Assembly (NCBI RefSeq): GCF_036864975.1
Contig: NZ_CP104311.1
Coordinates: 503,501 to 567,500, forward strand
Source of the DNA: Methylococcus capsulatus
GTDB taxonomy: Bacteria; Pseudomonadota; Gammaproteobacteria; Methylococcales; Methylococcaceae
Direction: 5' to 3'
DNA length: 64,000 bases
A program made the position numbers and the translations under genes. This document shows, piece after piece, positions 46,416 through 55,778 of the stretch. Each line of letters begins with the position of its first letter. The first letter of the stretch is position 1. The notes below the pieces were generated by a model, which saw only the letters and a list, made by a program, of their open reading frames with translations, ran no database searches and was not told the origin of the DNA.

Positions 46416-46688
46416 ATGAAGCAACGCCTGCGTGGCCTGACACACGCCCTGCTGCCGGTTGCACTCGGCCTGATCCTGGCGGCCTGCGAAAACAAGGTGA
46501 CCCGCGAGAACTACGACAAGCTCGCCATCGGTATGGAATACTCCAAGGTGGTCGAGCTGCTGGGTGAGCCGGAGAACTGTCAGTCCGTGGTTTCGGTCAA
46601 GAGCTGCGTCTGGGGCAAAGACCCCAAAACCATCAGCGTGCAGTTCGTGGGCGAGAAGATACTGTTCTATTCGAACACCGGCCTCTGA
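46416..46688 (+). CDS. Small outer-membrane-type lipoprotein (SmpA/BamE-like fold)
   Basis: The 90-residue protein has a signal peptide ending in the lipobox LAAC (Cys24). NYDKLAIGMEYSKVVELLGEPENCQ is the G-M-x-x-x-x-V-x-x-LG-x-P motif of the SmpA/BamE-like fold, here in the DUF3862-type small version. It directly abuts the next gene (TGA then ATG) and is probably cotranscribed with it. The ATG 46416 is preferred over GTG 46407. Confidence 0.8.
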   Translation: MKQRLRGLTHALLPVALGLILAACENKVTRENYDKLAIGMEYSKVVELLGEPENCQSVVSVKSCVWGKDPKTISVQFVGEKILFYSNTGL

Positions 46689-47393
46689 ATGGCTTGCCCC
46701 CACGCCCCCTGGCCGGGGATAGCCGGACCCTATCTGTTGGCATGCGCGATTTTCGGGCTCTCGCCCGCTAGCGCCGAAGCGGCTGGGCTGGCGGATCAGA
46801 TCCATGCACTGGCGCGGGACAACGGATTCCCGGCCGAAGGGCTCGAACGGTTGGGCGCCGAACCAGCCCGCAGCGCCGAAGGCACCATCAAAGACCGCCT
46901 GCAGACCCTGTTGCAGGGCTACAACTACATCCTGGCGGAAAGCCGGCCGGGGAACATCGAACGGCTGGTCATCACCGGCACCGCCCGCAGCGGGAAACCC
47001 CAGAGCTCGACCATTTCCACCCTTCGCATCGGCGCCCACCACCAGGTGGAAGCCATCCTGGTCGGCCCGAACGGGGTTACACAAACCGTGTCTGTCCTGG
47101 TCGACACCGGCGCGTCGACCGTGGTGCTGCCGACCTCGATGATCACCCCCCTGGGATTCGATGCCGAAGGGCTTTCCGCCGGCATCAGCCAGACCGCGAG
47201 CGGCCAGGTTCACACCAAGATCGGCGTGCTTCCCTCCGTCACTGTTGGCCCCGCCTCCGCCGAAAACGTCCCGGTCAGCTTCATCGCCGACAAGCGTCTC
47301 AACGGCGCGATGCTGCTGGGCATGAGCTTTCTCAACCGGTTCCGCCTCACCATCGACGACGAACGCAACGAGATCGTGCTCCTGGCGAAATAA
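46689..47393 (+). CDS. Retropepsin-like periplasmic aspartic protease
   Basis: The 234-residue protein has an N-terminal signal-like segment (YLLACAIFGLSPASAEA) and a clan AA aspartic protease domain in its C-terminal half, with the active-site motif VLVDTGASTVVLPTSM (Asp-Thr-Gly) and LLGMSFLNRFRLTIDD. Single-domain enzymes of this type act as dimers. Residues 30-90 are unassigned. It immediately follows the lipoprotein gene. Confidence 0.85.
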   Translation: MACPHAPWPGIAGPYLLACAIFGLSPASAEAAGLADQIHALARDNGFPAEGLERLGAEPARSAEGTIKDRLQTLLQGYNYILAESRPGNIERLVITGTARSGKPQSSTISTLRIGAHHQVEAILVGPNGVTQTVSVLVDTGASTVVLPTSMITPLGFDAEGLSAGISQTASGQVHTKIGVLPSVTVGPASAENVPVSFIADKRLNGAMLLGMSFLNRFRLTIDDERNEIVLLAK

Positions 47394-47399
47394 CCCGCC

Positions 47400-48116
47400 T
47401 CAGTGACTGGAGCGCACCATCGCCACCAGGGCCGCCCTCACCTCGGCCGGCGTGGAAACAGGGGCGGGAAAAGGGAAGCGCGCCACTCTGGTCCCCACCC
47501 GGAGGTGGAATCCTTCCCCGTCGATCCCGACCATGGACGGTTCACAGCCGGCCTCGAGAGACACGCCCGCCGCCTCGCAATACCTGCGCATCGCCTGGCG
47601 GTGGTCGGCGTTCATGTGCTCCAGCATCGCCCGCTCCTCCTCCGCCCGGAAGGGGTTGGGCCGCAATACGCGATCCGGCGACAGCCAGTGGATACGGCCG
47701 AAACCGCCGATGTAGCGCAGGCGCACCGGAAGCAGGCGGTAGAATGCGAAGGAATGGGTGTTGTGGAAACGGCGGGCGTCCGGAAAAAAGGAGAAATAGC
47801 GCTCGGCCGCATCCACTTCGTCCTCCTGCACGGGCTGCGCGTCCGCGAGCAGAGTCAACCGGCCATTGGTCTGCACGTCCCCGACGCTGCGGTCGAGCAC
47901 GATCAGCGAAACCTTGGGATTGGCCTGGATGTTCCGGGTGTGCTGGGCGATGTTGGCGATGTAGATGACGGGCACACCGCCCCGATCCAGACAGTACGGC
48001 ATCACCGAGCCAAAAGGATAGCCCGGCATATCCGCCGAATGCGTGGAAAGCACGCCATCATAGGCCTGATTCAGCAACGCGCGTGCTTCCGTTCCGATTT
48101 CGTCCGATTCCGCCAT
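47400..48116 (-). CDS. HugZ-like pyridoxamine-phosphate-oxidase-fold protein
   Basis: The 238-residue protein has an N-terminal split-barrel domain (GVLSTHSADMPGYPFGSVMPY, YIANIAQHTRNIQANPKVSL) and a C-terminal DUF2470-type domain (EERAMLEHMNADHRQAMRRYC). This combination is that of HugZ heme-utilisation proteins and related flavin or heme binders. RFHNTHSFAFYRLLPVRLRYIGGFGRIHWL is typical. Heme degradation is possible but not proven. Convergent with the protease gene. Confidence 0.88.
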   Translation of the reverse strand: MAESDEIGTEARALLNQAYDGVLSTHSADMPGYPFGSVMPYCLDRGGVPVIYIANIAQHTRNIQANPKVSLIVLDRSVGDVQTNGRLTLLADAQPVQEDEVDAAERYFSFFPDARRFHNTHSFAFYRLLPVRLRYIGGFGRIHWLSPDRVLRPNPFRAEEERAMLEHMNADHRQAMRRYCEAAGVSLEAGCEPSMVGIDGEGFHLRVGTRVARFPFPAPVSTPAEVRAALVAMVRSSH

Positions 48117-48177
48117 GGTCCAAATCCATCCTCAACCTGACCCCTTCCGCCCTGGGAAAGGGAACATCTGACAGCCA

Positions 48178-48450
48178 TTACGGCAACACACCTTGTATCA
48201 CCCGCTCATATTCGGGGAAGTAACGCCCGATCACGGAAAGATCGAAGCGCCGCAGGATGGCGGTGTTCGGTTCCCGTTCCAGCAGGAAATCGAAGGACCG
48301 CCGCACCAACACCTCCACCGGCACCGCGGCCCCTGCGATCCGGGCCGCATAGGATGGATCGACCGTCACGGTATGCGAAGTCATGGCGGCGTCCTCCACC
48401 ACTACGTCGAAGGTCGAATCGTCGCATCGAGTCACAGTCACCTTAGCCAT
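48178..48450 (-). CDS. Small conserved hypothetical protein
   Basis: The 90-residue soluble protein (MAKVTVTRCDDSTFDVVVED, FDFLLEREPNTAILRRFDLSVIGRYFPEYE) belongs to a widespread short hypothetical family with the conserved end FLL.REPN..IL..FDL..I..YFPEY. No function is known to me. It has no signal or membrane segment. Confidence 0.75.
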   Translation of the reverse strand: MAKVTVTRCDDSTFDVVVEDAAMTSHTVTVDPSYAARIAGAAVPVEVLVRRSFDFLLEREPNTAILRRFDLSVIGRYFPEYERVIQGVLP

Positions 48451-48651
48451 GCCAGCTCCACAATCGGCCAGTTTCCCCAGACCGATTCAAAGATAACACC
48501 CGAACCCGCCTTCCCAAAGCTCTGCAGGCCGCCAACTTTTTTTGGCTATCACGCCTGTTCCGCTGCGGACAGTCCCGAGCCAGACCCTTCCAATGAGGAC
48601 GCGCACCACGCCGCGTGCCGCCTAACTGTTTAATAGCAGTGCATTTTATTA

Positions 48652-48680
48652 TTGACACGCGTCACAGAGTTTTTTTTAAT
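48652..48680 (+). promoter_or_regulatory. Sigma-70-type promoter of the Csu-like pilus operon
   Basis: TTGACA (48652-48657) and TTTAAT (48675-48680) are separated by 17 bases, close to consensus, in an AT-rich patch unlike the surrounding DNA. The imperfect palindrome TGACACGCGTCA overlaps the -35 box. The leader to the ATG at 48836 would be about 150 bases. The rest of the 385-base gap (48451-48835) shows no gene. Confidence 0.6.
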
Positions 48681-48835
48681 TCGGTTCAATATAGCGAATC
48701 GCAAGCCTTCCAGCACTGTCTGTGAAAAGCCAAAATAAGAGGTGTCTTATCCGCTCTCGCCGCAGCAAAAGAACATTCTCAAGCGGCGGGCGAACAATTG
48801 TAAGCCAATAGAAACCATCAATTAGGAGTCCTGTC

Positions 48836-49381
48836 ATGAACACTTTATCGAAACACGCGTTCCTCCGCCGTACAGCCGGCTTTGCGAGCCTGGCCATAGC
48901 CTTTTTCCTTGCCGGCCCAGGAACCGCGAAAGCGGACGCAAGCGCAAGCCTCAACGTAACAGCGACCGTAGCCAGCAAGTGCAAGATAGACTCGACCACC
49001 ACAGGCTTGAGCTTCGGTGATTACGACCCCACAGACACGACGGATGCAACGGCAAACAACGGCCAGATCCAGGTGAAATGCACGAAGGGCTCGACCCATT
49101 CCATCACCATGGGCCCGGGCACGGGCACTGGCGCAAACTGCACCGGAACTCCCGTACGATACATGAAACAAGGGACCGATCAGCTCCAGTATGCGCTTTA
49201 TCAGGATTCCAGCTTCAGCACCGTGTGGGGTTGCACCACGGGCACAGGGGGAAATGCGTACTCTTACAGCGCAAGCTCCAACAACTATAGTAACATCACC
49301 GTCTACGGCAAGATTCCTGCCGGGCAGGACGTGCCCGCCGGAAGCTATTCAGATACCGTCACCGTAACCGTAGTCTTCTGA
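48836..49381 (+). CDS. Spore coat U / CsuA/B-type pilin subunit
   Basis: The 181-residue protein has a signal peptide (residues 1-33, ending AKADA) and the SCPU domain: SLNVTATVASKCKIDSTTTGLSFGDYDP at the start and the terminal strand YSDTVTVTVVF. Conserved cysteines (C44, C79 and others) fit the disulfides of this fold. It is the first gene of a four-gene chaperone-usher cluster and should be the major fibre subunit, as in Acinetobacter Csu pili involved in attachment. AGGAG precedes the ATG. Confidence 0.9.
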   Translation: MNTLSKHAFLRRTAGFASLAIAFFLAGPGTAKADASASLNVTATVASKCKIDSTTTGLSFGDYDPTDTTDATANNGQIQVKCTKGSTHSITMGPGTGTGANCTGTPVRYMKQGTDQLQYALYQDSSFSTVWGCTTGTGGNAYSYSASSNNYSNITVYGKIPAGQDVPAGSYSDTVTVTVVF

Positions 49382-49411
49382 TAAGCCGGCGCAAGGAGGC
49401 ATCGTGGCTCG

Positions 49412-50141
49412 ATGATTTCATCCCCATTCGCGGCCAGGCGGCTAACGCCGCTACTGGCCGCTTGCCTTTGCGCATCTGCTCAGCTTGCCGCCAGCCAGTT
49501 GGATGTGGCTCCCACCCGCATCGAGCTGAGCACTGCCAAACCGGCGTCGGCCGTGACCGTGAAAAATGAGAGCAAAGACAAGCTCGTCATCCAGAATTCC
49601 GTCGTCGCCTGGACCCGCGAGGGCAACGAGGACCGCCATACCCCGACCCGGGATCTGATCGTCACCCCGCCCATCGCCACGGTGGCGCCGGGCGGGTCCC
49701 AGGTGCTCCGGGTAGGACTGCGCCGGCCCGCAGACCCCCGCAGCATGCTGACGTACCGGCTGTTCGTCGAGGAAGTACCGCCCCCGCCCCAGGCCGGATT
49801 CAAAGGGGTACAGTTTGCCTTACGGGTCAGTCTGCCGGTGTTGGTGCAGCCCGCGGCTCCCGCCCCGCCGCGGATCGTGTGGAGCGGAGCCAGACGCCCC
49901 GGCGGCGACCTGGAAATCACCGCGCGGAACGAGGGCTCGGCCCTCCAGGCCGTCTACGAATTGTTCATCGGCGGAACGCCGGGGAAGCCAGTGGGACAAA
50001 GCGGCACGATTCTGTTACCTCCGGGAAGCCGGCAGAGCTGGACTTTCCCCCCCCGGCATCCTGGGGACCGAATCCGGGCCGGCCCATGTCCGGGCATCCA
50101 CCAGCGCGGGCGCCCTCGAAAGCGATGTGGCAATGCCTTGA
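49412..50141 (+). CDS. Csu-type fimbrial chaperone, frameshifted in a run of eight C
   Basis: The periplasmic PapD-like chaperone has a signal peptide and the conserved LDVAPTRIELSTAKPAS, VTPPIATVAPGGSQVLRVG and YRLFVEEVPPPP. After GSRQSWTFPP the frame is broken at CCCCCCCC (50047-50054). With seven C the frame continues GILGTESGPAHVRAS and ends DVAMP at TGA 50139-50141, immediately before the usher GTG. As written, the frame instead runs on with a nonsense tail to 50227, overlapping the usher. The tract suggests slippage-based on/off switching or a sequencing error; the G1 strand of the chaperone's second domain would be altered. Confidence 0.85.
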
Positions 50142-52532
50142 GTGTTCCTGCCCCGGTCGTCGCTACTATCCCTGCTGCTCCTGATGCCCGTCACGGCCCA
50201 CCCGCGGGAGCAGCCTTTCGGAACTGAATCAGTATCATCCCAGCCGGGGGAGCCTCAGGTATCCAGCCCCGCCGAACCCGAAGCGGACTGGGAGGAACAT
50301 GTGCTGGCGGTCGAGCTGAACGGGGAAAAGGTCTCGGAAGGGACGGTGGTGCTGCGCGGGCGGGGCGGAACGCTGTACGTGCCGGACAAGGAAGCGCAGG
50401 GCTGGCGGCTGCGGCTGCCCCGCGGCCAGACCCTGGCGCGCGACGGCCTGGATTACCTGCTGCTGGCGAATCCCGGCATCCTCGAGGCCCGCATCGACGA
50501 TACCCGACAGATCCTGGTGCTCAAAGTCGAACCTTCGCTGCTGGCCGCCACGGTGGCCCAGGCCAGCAGCCACCTGACTCAGCCCAAGCCGGAGCGGACG
50601 AGTTTCGCAGGCTTCCTCAACTACGATTTCAACCTCATGCACTCGCCCCAGGGCGATTTCCAGGGCGGCGCGCTGGAAATCGGCATATCGAACCGCTACG
50701 GCCTGGGCACCTCCGCCTTCCTCGCCCGGCACACCAGCGCCCAAGCCGGCTCGGAACTCCAGCTCACCCGCCTGTACACCACCTGGCTCGTGGACGACCC
50801 GGAGAACATGGCCAGCCTGCAGCTGGGCGACACCATTGTGCGTCCCTGGCAGCGCGGCTACCAGGCCCGCTTCGCCGGCATCCAGTACGCCACCAATTTC
50901 GGCCTCCAGCCCCGCTTCTACCGGTATCCGCAGCCGGCCGTCGCGGGCAGTCTGACCGAAGCCTCGCACCTCGACATCTTTATGAATAACCTCCTAGTGG
51001 ACCAGCAAAGCCTGCCCGCCGGGCCGTTTCAAATCAAAGATCTGCCCTCCGCCAACGGCAGCGGCGAAATCCGCGTCGTGGCGCGCGATCTGCTCGGGCG
51101 TGAACAGGTGATCACCCAGCCCTTTTATGTCGGTAGGACCCTGCTGAGGGAAGGGCTGGTCGATTTCTCCTACGAGGCCGGTTTCCTGCGCCGCTATTAC
51201 GGCACCGACAGCATGAGTTACGGCGCACCCTTCGGCAGCGCCACCTACCGGCGCGGCCTGAATTCCTGGCTGACCGGAGAACTGCACGGACAGGTGGTCC
51301 GCGATCAGGCCACCGTGGCGACCGGCGGCTCGTTCCTGGTCGGCACCTACGGCGTGGTCGATGCGGCGCTGGGCGTCAGCGGCGGCCGGGGCTGGGGAGG
51401 GCTGGGCGGCCTCGGCTTCATGCATCAGGGCGAAGCCTTCAGCTACGGCGCCAGTTCCTATTTCGCCAGCCAGGCTTTCACCCAGCTCGGCATCGAACAG
51501 GGCCAGTTCGCCCCCAAGCAACTGAGCGATGCCTTCTGCGGCTTCACCCTCACCGGTGGATCGAGCGTTTCCCTCCGCTACGGCTCGGCCAATTACTTCG
51601 ACCGGCCCCATGTCGACACGTATGTGGCAACCTACACCCAGAACCTCTGGGGAGGACTGACCCTGACCCTGGCGGCGAACTATACCCGATCGGACTTCGA
51701 GAACGCCCAGGTCGCGGCGATCTTCACCCTGCCTTTGGGCGAGCGGACCTATGCCACGGCCAACGCGCGGGCGACCCGCACCCAAGGCTCGCCCACGCAG
51801 TTGGAATTCGATGCCCAGTTGACCCATTCCCCCGGCTGGGGACCGGGGTGGGGTTACCGGCTGGACGCCGGCACCAACGACCGCCAGGCCGCGCAACTCA
51901 CGGCCCAGACCGCCTTCGGACTGTTCAGCGCAGAAGTCATACATTCCCAGGGAGACTTCGCCGAACGCGCCTTCGGCTCGGGGGGTATCGGCCTCATCGA
52001 AGGCCATCCGTTCCTGTCGCGGCAAATCCAGGACAGCTTTGCCATCGCGAAAGTGGGCGACTATAAGGATGTCAGGGTCTATGCGGACAATCAGCTGATC
52101 GGCCGGACCGACGACGAAGGGTACGTGGTACTGCCGCGCCTGCGGGCCTACGACGTCAACAACGTGAGGGTCGAGGATGAAGACCTGCCGATGGATGCAC
52201 AAATCGGAACCCTCTCCTTGCCGGTCACGCCTTATTTCCGCAGTGGCGTGGTGGTGGACTTCCCCATCCGGCGCTCGCGCGGGGCGACATTGACGATCCT
52301 GCTGGAGGACGGCCAACCGATCCCCGTCGGGGCGACGGTCACCGTGGAAGGGGTCGCGGATGTATTTCCCGTCGGCATGAACGGAGAGGTCTACCTGACG
52401 GGGTTGTCTCCCCGGAACGAGATGAAAGTCGAATGGAACGGAAAGCGATGCACGATCGTAGCCGATTATCCGGAATCAGCAGAGATACTGCCGGACCTGG
52501 GAAAATTCGTTTGCGCGGGAGTCCGCCGATGA
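50142..52532 (+). CDS. Outer-membrane usher of the Csu-like pilus
   Basis: The 796-residue protein starts at GTG 50142, directly after the restored chaperone stop. It has a signal peptide (LPRSSLLSLLLLMPVTA), an N-terminal chaperone-binding domain (LAVELNGEKVSEGTVVLRGRGGTLYVP), a beta-barrel with plug (ADNQLIGRTDDEGYVVLPRLRAYDVNNVRVEDEDLP is the typical post-barrel region), and C-terminal domains. Lengths and motifs fit the FimD/CsuD family. The usher secretes and assembles the pilus. Its end overlaps the next gene by four bases. Confidence 0.92.
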   Translation: MFLPRSSLLSLLLLMPVTAHPREQPFGTESVSSQPGEPQVSSPAEPEADWEEHVLAVELNGEKVSEGTVVLRGRGGTLYVPDKEAQGWRLRLPRGQTLARDGLDYLLLANPGILEARIDDTRQILVLKVEPSLLAATVAQASSHLTQPKPERTSFAGFLNYDFNLMHSPQGDFQGGALEIGISNRYGLGTSAFLARHTSAQAGSELQLTRLYTTWLVDDPENMASLQLGDTIVRPWQRGYQARFAGIQYATNFGLQPRFYRYPQPAVAGSLTEASHLDIFMNNLLVDQQSLPAGPFQIKDLPSANGSGEIRVVARDLLGREQVITQPFYVGRTLLREGLVDFSYEAGFLRRYYGTDSMSYGAPFGSATYRRGLNSWLTGELHGQVVRDQATVATGGSFLVGTYGVVDAALGVSGGRGWGGLGGLGFMHQGEAFSYGASSYFASQAFTQLGIEQGQFAPKQLSDAFCGFTLTGGSSVSLRYGSANYFDRPHVDTYVATYTQNLWGGLTLTLAANYTRSDFENAQVAAIFTLPLGERTYATANARATRTQGSPTQLEFDAQLTHSPGWGPGWGYRLDAGTNDRQAAQLTAQTAFGLFSAEVIHSQGDFAERAFGSGGIGLIEGHPFLSRQIQDSFAIAKVGDYKDVRVYADNQLIGRTDDEGYVVLPRLRAYDVNNVRVEDEDLPMDAQIGTLSLPVTPYFRSGVVVDFPIRRSRGATLTILLEDGQPIPVGATVTVEGVADVFPVGMNGEVYLTGLSPRNEMKVEWNGKRCTIVADYPESAEILPDLGKFVCAGVRR

Positions 52533-53041
52533 ACCACGATATTTGGAAAGGCCGCCAATGGCGGCCAGCAGCCCTGCTTTTCTCCCTGCTGGCCTGTCCC
52601 GGAATGTCGGGTGCGGAACCGTACCGGTGCGACATTGGCAATATCAGCGTCCCGCAAACGATCTACGATCCCACGGACTCCAACCCCAACAGCTCTGGCG
52701 TGGGCACCGTCGGGGTCACTTGCGAGCTCAAGAACGTAAAGCAGACACAGCGGGTCCAATACACGGTGGCGCTGAGCCGTGGCCTCGGCGGCAGTTACAA
52801 CCCCCGGCAGATGCTGGGCAGCAAAGGATCGCTCGGCTACAACCTGTATCTGGACGCGGCCAGGGTGACGATCTGGGGCGATGGAAGCGGCGGCACATTC
52901 CCTCTGCGGGGCACTTTGCTGCTGAACCCCACCAGCCCGGTACAACAGGTGATCCACAATATTTACGGTCTGATCCCTCCACTCCAGGACGTTTACGCCG
53001 GCACTTACACCGACACCGTCACCATCACACTGACGTATTGA
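52529..53041 (+). CDS. Second SCPU-domain protein, probable tip adhesin/minor subunit
   Basis: The 170-residue protein has a signal peptide (AALLFSLLACPGMSGA) and an SCPU-type fold (CDIGNISVPQTIYDPTDSNPNSSGVGTVGVTCELK, ending YAGTYTDTVTITLTY). Its place after the usher and its different start (C two residues after PYR) fit the tip or minor subunit of Csu systems. The ATG 52529 overlaps the usher stop (ATGA). It is shorter than two-domain CsuE adhesins, so the role is inference. Confidence 0.8.
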   Translation: MNHDIWKGRQWRPAALLFSLLACPGMSGAEPYRCDIGNISVPQTIYDPTDSNPNSSGVGTVGVTCELKNVKQTQRVQYTVALSRGLGGSYNPRQMLGSKGSLGYNLYLDAARVTIWGDGSGGTFPLRGTLLLNPTSPVQQVIHNIYGLIPPLQDVYAGTYTDTVTITLTY

Positions 53042-53129
53042 AACGTCGGGAGCACAAACCGAAGATTCTGACTACTGCGACGCTTTAACCATTGTAGTAG
53101 AATGCAAAGTTTTTCAACGGATTACCGCG

Positions 53130-54228
53130 ATGCGCGAACTCAATCCTCTCTACAATCAGATCAAAGACCTCAAGAGCCGCCAGGACGCTCTTAGGGGGTA
53201 TCTTTGACTTCGAAGCCAAACAGGAACGCCTGACCGAAGTCCTGCGCGAACTGGAAGACCCGAAGATCTGGGACAATCCGGAACGTGCCCAGGCGCTAGG
53301 CAAGGAACGGACCCAACTGGAAGGCGTGGTCAACCGGCTGAACGAGATCGCGGCCGGCCTCAACGACGCGGAAGAGCTGCTCCAGCTCGCGGTCGAGGAA
53401 AACGACGAGGACAGCATCGATGCGGTCGCCGCGGATCTAGCGCACTTTGAAAGCGTGATCGCCGAAATGGAATTCCGTCGCATGTTCTCCGGCGAAATGG
53501 ACCCGAACAACGCGTTCCTGGACATCCAGGCCGGTTCCGGCGGCACCGAGGCCCAGGACTGGGCGCAGATGCTCGAACGCATGTACCTGCGTTGGGGCGA
53601 ACGCAAGGGCTTCAAGACCGAACTGGTGGAAGAGTCGCCGGGCGAAGTCGCCGGCATCAAGAGCGCGACCATCCGCTTCGAAGGCGAATACGCCTACGGA
53701 TGGCTGCGCACCGAAACCGGCGTCCACCGGCTGGTGCGGAAATCGCCTTTCGACTCCGGCAACCGCCGCCATACCTCGTTTTCCTCGGTGTTCGTCTCAC
53801 CGGAGATCGACGACAACATCGACATCGACATCAACCCGGCCGATCTGCGCACCGACGTCTACCGCGCCAGCGGCGCCGGCGGGCAGCACGTCAACCGGAC
53901 CGAATCGGCGGTGCGCATCACCCATGTCCCAACCGGCATCGTGGTGCAATGCCAGAATCAGCGTTCCCAGCACGCCAACCGCGACTGGTGTATGAAGCAG
54001 TTGCGCGCCAAGCTCTACGAGCTGGAGATGCAGAAGCGCAACACCGAGAAGCAGAAACTGGAAGACTCCAAGTCCGACATCGGTTGGGGCAACCAGATCC
54101 GTTCCTACGTACTGGACCAGTCGCGCATCAAAGACCTGCGCACCAACGTGGAAACCGGCAACCCCCAGGCGGTGCTCGACGGCGACCTGGACATGTTCAT
54201 CGAAGCCAGCCTGAAGAGCGGCCTGTAA
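53130..54228 (+). CDS. prfB: Peptide chain release factor 2 (programmed +1 frameshift)
   Basis: RF2 ends translation at UGA and UAA. The gene starts at ATG 53130 ([20 protein letters not shown]) and meets an in-frame UGA at 53205-53207 after 25 codons; a +1 shift at CUU continues in the frame that stops at 54228. Visible are the anticodon-like SPF motif ([13 protein letters not shown]), the GGQ motif ([22 protein letters not shown]) and [14 protein letters not shown]. The total length is 365 residues, as in E. coli. It is followed five bases later by lysS, the standard gene pair. Confidence 0.97.
53193..53207 (+). promoter_or_regulatory. prfB autoregulatory frameshift site
   Basis: AGGGGG (53193-53198) acts as an internal Shine-Dalgarno, followed by TAT, the slippery CTT (53202-53204) and the TGA stop (53205-53207) with C after it. 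This is the classical arrangement by which low RF2 favours the +1 shift and restores RF2 synthesis. Confidence 0.95.
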
Positions 54229-54232
54229 AGCC

Positions 54233-55723
54233 ATGAGTGAACAGCAAGACGAAAACAAACTGATCGCGCTGCGCCGTGAAAAACTCGCCGAGCTGCGGCA
54301 AAGCGGCGTCGCCTTCCCCAACGACTTTCGCCGCGACGCCCTCGCCGCCGAACTGCACGCACGCTTCGGAGAGAAAACGGCCGAGGCGCTGGAAGAAACC
54401 GCCGCATCGGTCAAGCTGGCCGGGCGGCTGATGGGCAAGCGCATCATGGGCAAAGCCAGCTTCGCCCATATCCAGGACATGTCCGGCCGTATCCAGATTT
54501 TCCTGCAAAGGGATGCGCTGGCCGACGGCGTGTACGAGGAGTTCAAGGGCTGGGACATCGGCGATGTGATCGGCGTGGAAGGCACGGTGTTCCGCACCAG
54601 GACCGGCGAACTGTCGGTGAAGGCATCGAACATCCGCCTGCTCACCAAATCACTGCGCCCGCTGCCCGAAAAGTTCCACGGGCTCACCGACGCCGAGACC
54701 CGCCACCGCCAGCGCTACCTCGACCTCATCATGAACGAGGACTCGCGCCGGGTGTTTCAGCTCCGCAGCGCCATCGTCCGCTACATCCGCGACTTCTTGA
54801 GCGAGCGCGGCTTCATCGAGGCGGAAACGCCGATGATGCAGGTGATCCCCGGCGGCGCCCGCGCCAAACCGTTCGTCACCCATCACAACGCGCTGGGCCT
54901 GGATCTGTACCTGCGTATCGCCCCCGAGCTCTACCTCAAGCGCCTGGTGGTGGGCGGCTTCGAGAAGGTGTTCGAGATCAACCGCAGCTTCCGCAACGAA
55001 GGCTTATCCACCCGGCACAACCCCGAGTTCACGATGATCGAGTTCTATCAGGCCTATGCCGATTACCGTGATCTCATGGACCTGACCGAAACGCTGATGC
55101 GTGGCATCGCGCAGAACCTGCTGGGCAGCACCATCGTGACCCATCAGGGCAAGGATTACGACCTGGGCCAGCCGTTCCGACGCATGACAGTGCTGGAATC
55201 GATCCTCCACTACAACCCGGACATCCGGGCCGAAGAACTGGTCGAGCGCGAAAGCGCCGCCAAGATCGCGGCCCGGTTGGGCATCCCGGCCGCCGCGGGC
55301 GACGGACTCGGCAAGATCCAGACCGAAATCTTCGAGAAAACCGTGGAAGACCGGCTGGACGAACCGACCTTCATCACTGCCTACCCGGCCGAGGTGTCTC
55401 CCTTGGCGCGGCGCAATGACGAGAACCCGTTCATCACCGACCGCTTCGAGTTCTTCGTGGGCGGACGCGAGCTGGCCAACGGCTTTTCCGAGCTCAACGA
55501 TCCCGAAGACCAGGCCGAGCGGTTCCGGAAGCAGGCGGAAGACAAGGCCGCCGGCGACGAGGAGGCCATGCACTACGATGCCGACTACATCCGGGCCCTG
55601 GAATACGGCCTGCCGCCCACCGCCGGCGAAGGCATCGGCATCGACCGTCTGGTGATGTTCTTCACCGACTCGCCCTCCATCCGCGACGTCATCCTGTTCC
55701 CGCACATGCGGCCGGAAAGCTGA
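54233..55723 (+). CDS. lysS: Lysyl-tRNA synthetase (class II)
   Basis: The 496-residue class II synthetase has an N-terminal OB-fold anticodon-binding domain ([17 protein letters not shown]), motif 1 around [21 protein letters not shown], motif 2 [21 protein letters not shown], and motif 3 [19 protein letters not shown]. It charges tRNA-Lys. It follows prfB by four bases and is presumably cotranscribed. A weak stem (CCAGGG/CCCTGG) lies at 55726-55761, without a T-run. Confidence 0.97.
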   Translation: MSEQQDENKLIALRREKLAELRQSGVAFPNDFRRDALAAELHARFGEKTAEALEETAASVKLAGRLMGKRIMGKASFAHIQDMSGRIQIFLQRDALADGVYEEFKGWDIGDVIGVEGTVFRTRTGELSVKASNIRLLTKSLRPLPEKFHGLTDAETRHRQRYLDLIMNEDSRRVFQLRSAIVRYIRDFLSERGFIEAETPMMQVIPGGARAKPFVTHHNALGLDLYLRIAPELYLKRLVVGGFEKVFEINRSFRNEGLSTRHNPEFTMIEFYQAYADYRDLMDLTETLMRGIAQNLLGSTIVTHQGKDYDLGQPFRRMTVLESILHYNPDIRAEELVERESAAKIAARLGIPAAAGDGLGKIQTEIFEKTVEDRLDEPTFITAYPAEVSPLARRNDENPFITDRFEFFVGGRELANGFSELNDPEDQAERFRKQAEDKAAGDEEAMHYDADYIRALEYGLPPTAGEGIGIDRLVMFFTDSPSIRDVILFPHMRPES

Positions 55724-55778
55724 CCGCCAGGGCACTCACCGAGTCGTTGCGGGCCCCTGGCGAACCCGCAACGGCCGG

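Noticed and set aside
48676-49002. 108-codon minus-strand frame covering the pilus promoter
   Set aside because: It overlaps a near-consensus promoter and the start of the SCPU pilin, and shows no family features.
53205-53207. In-frame UGA early in prfB, as a sign of a pseudogene
   Set aside because: The AGGGGG-TAT-CTT-TGA-C context is the standard programmed frameshift site of RF2 genes.
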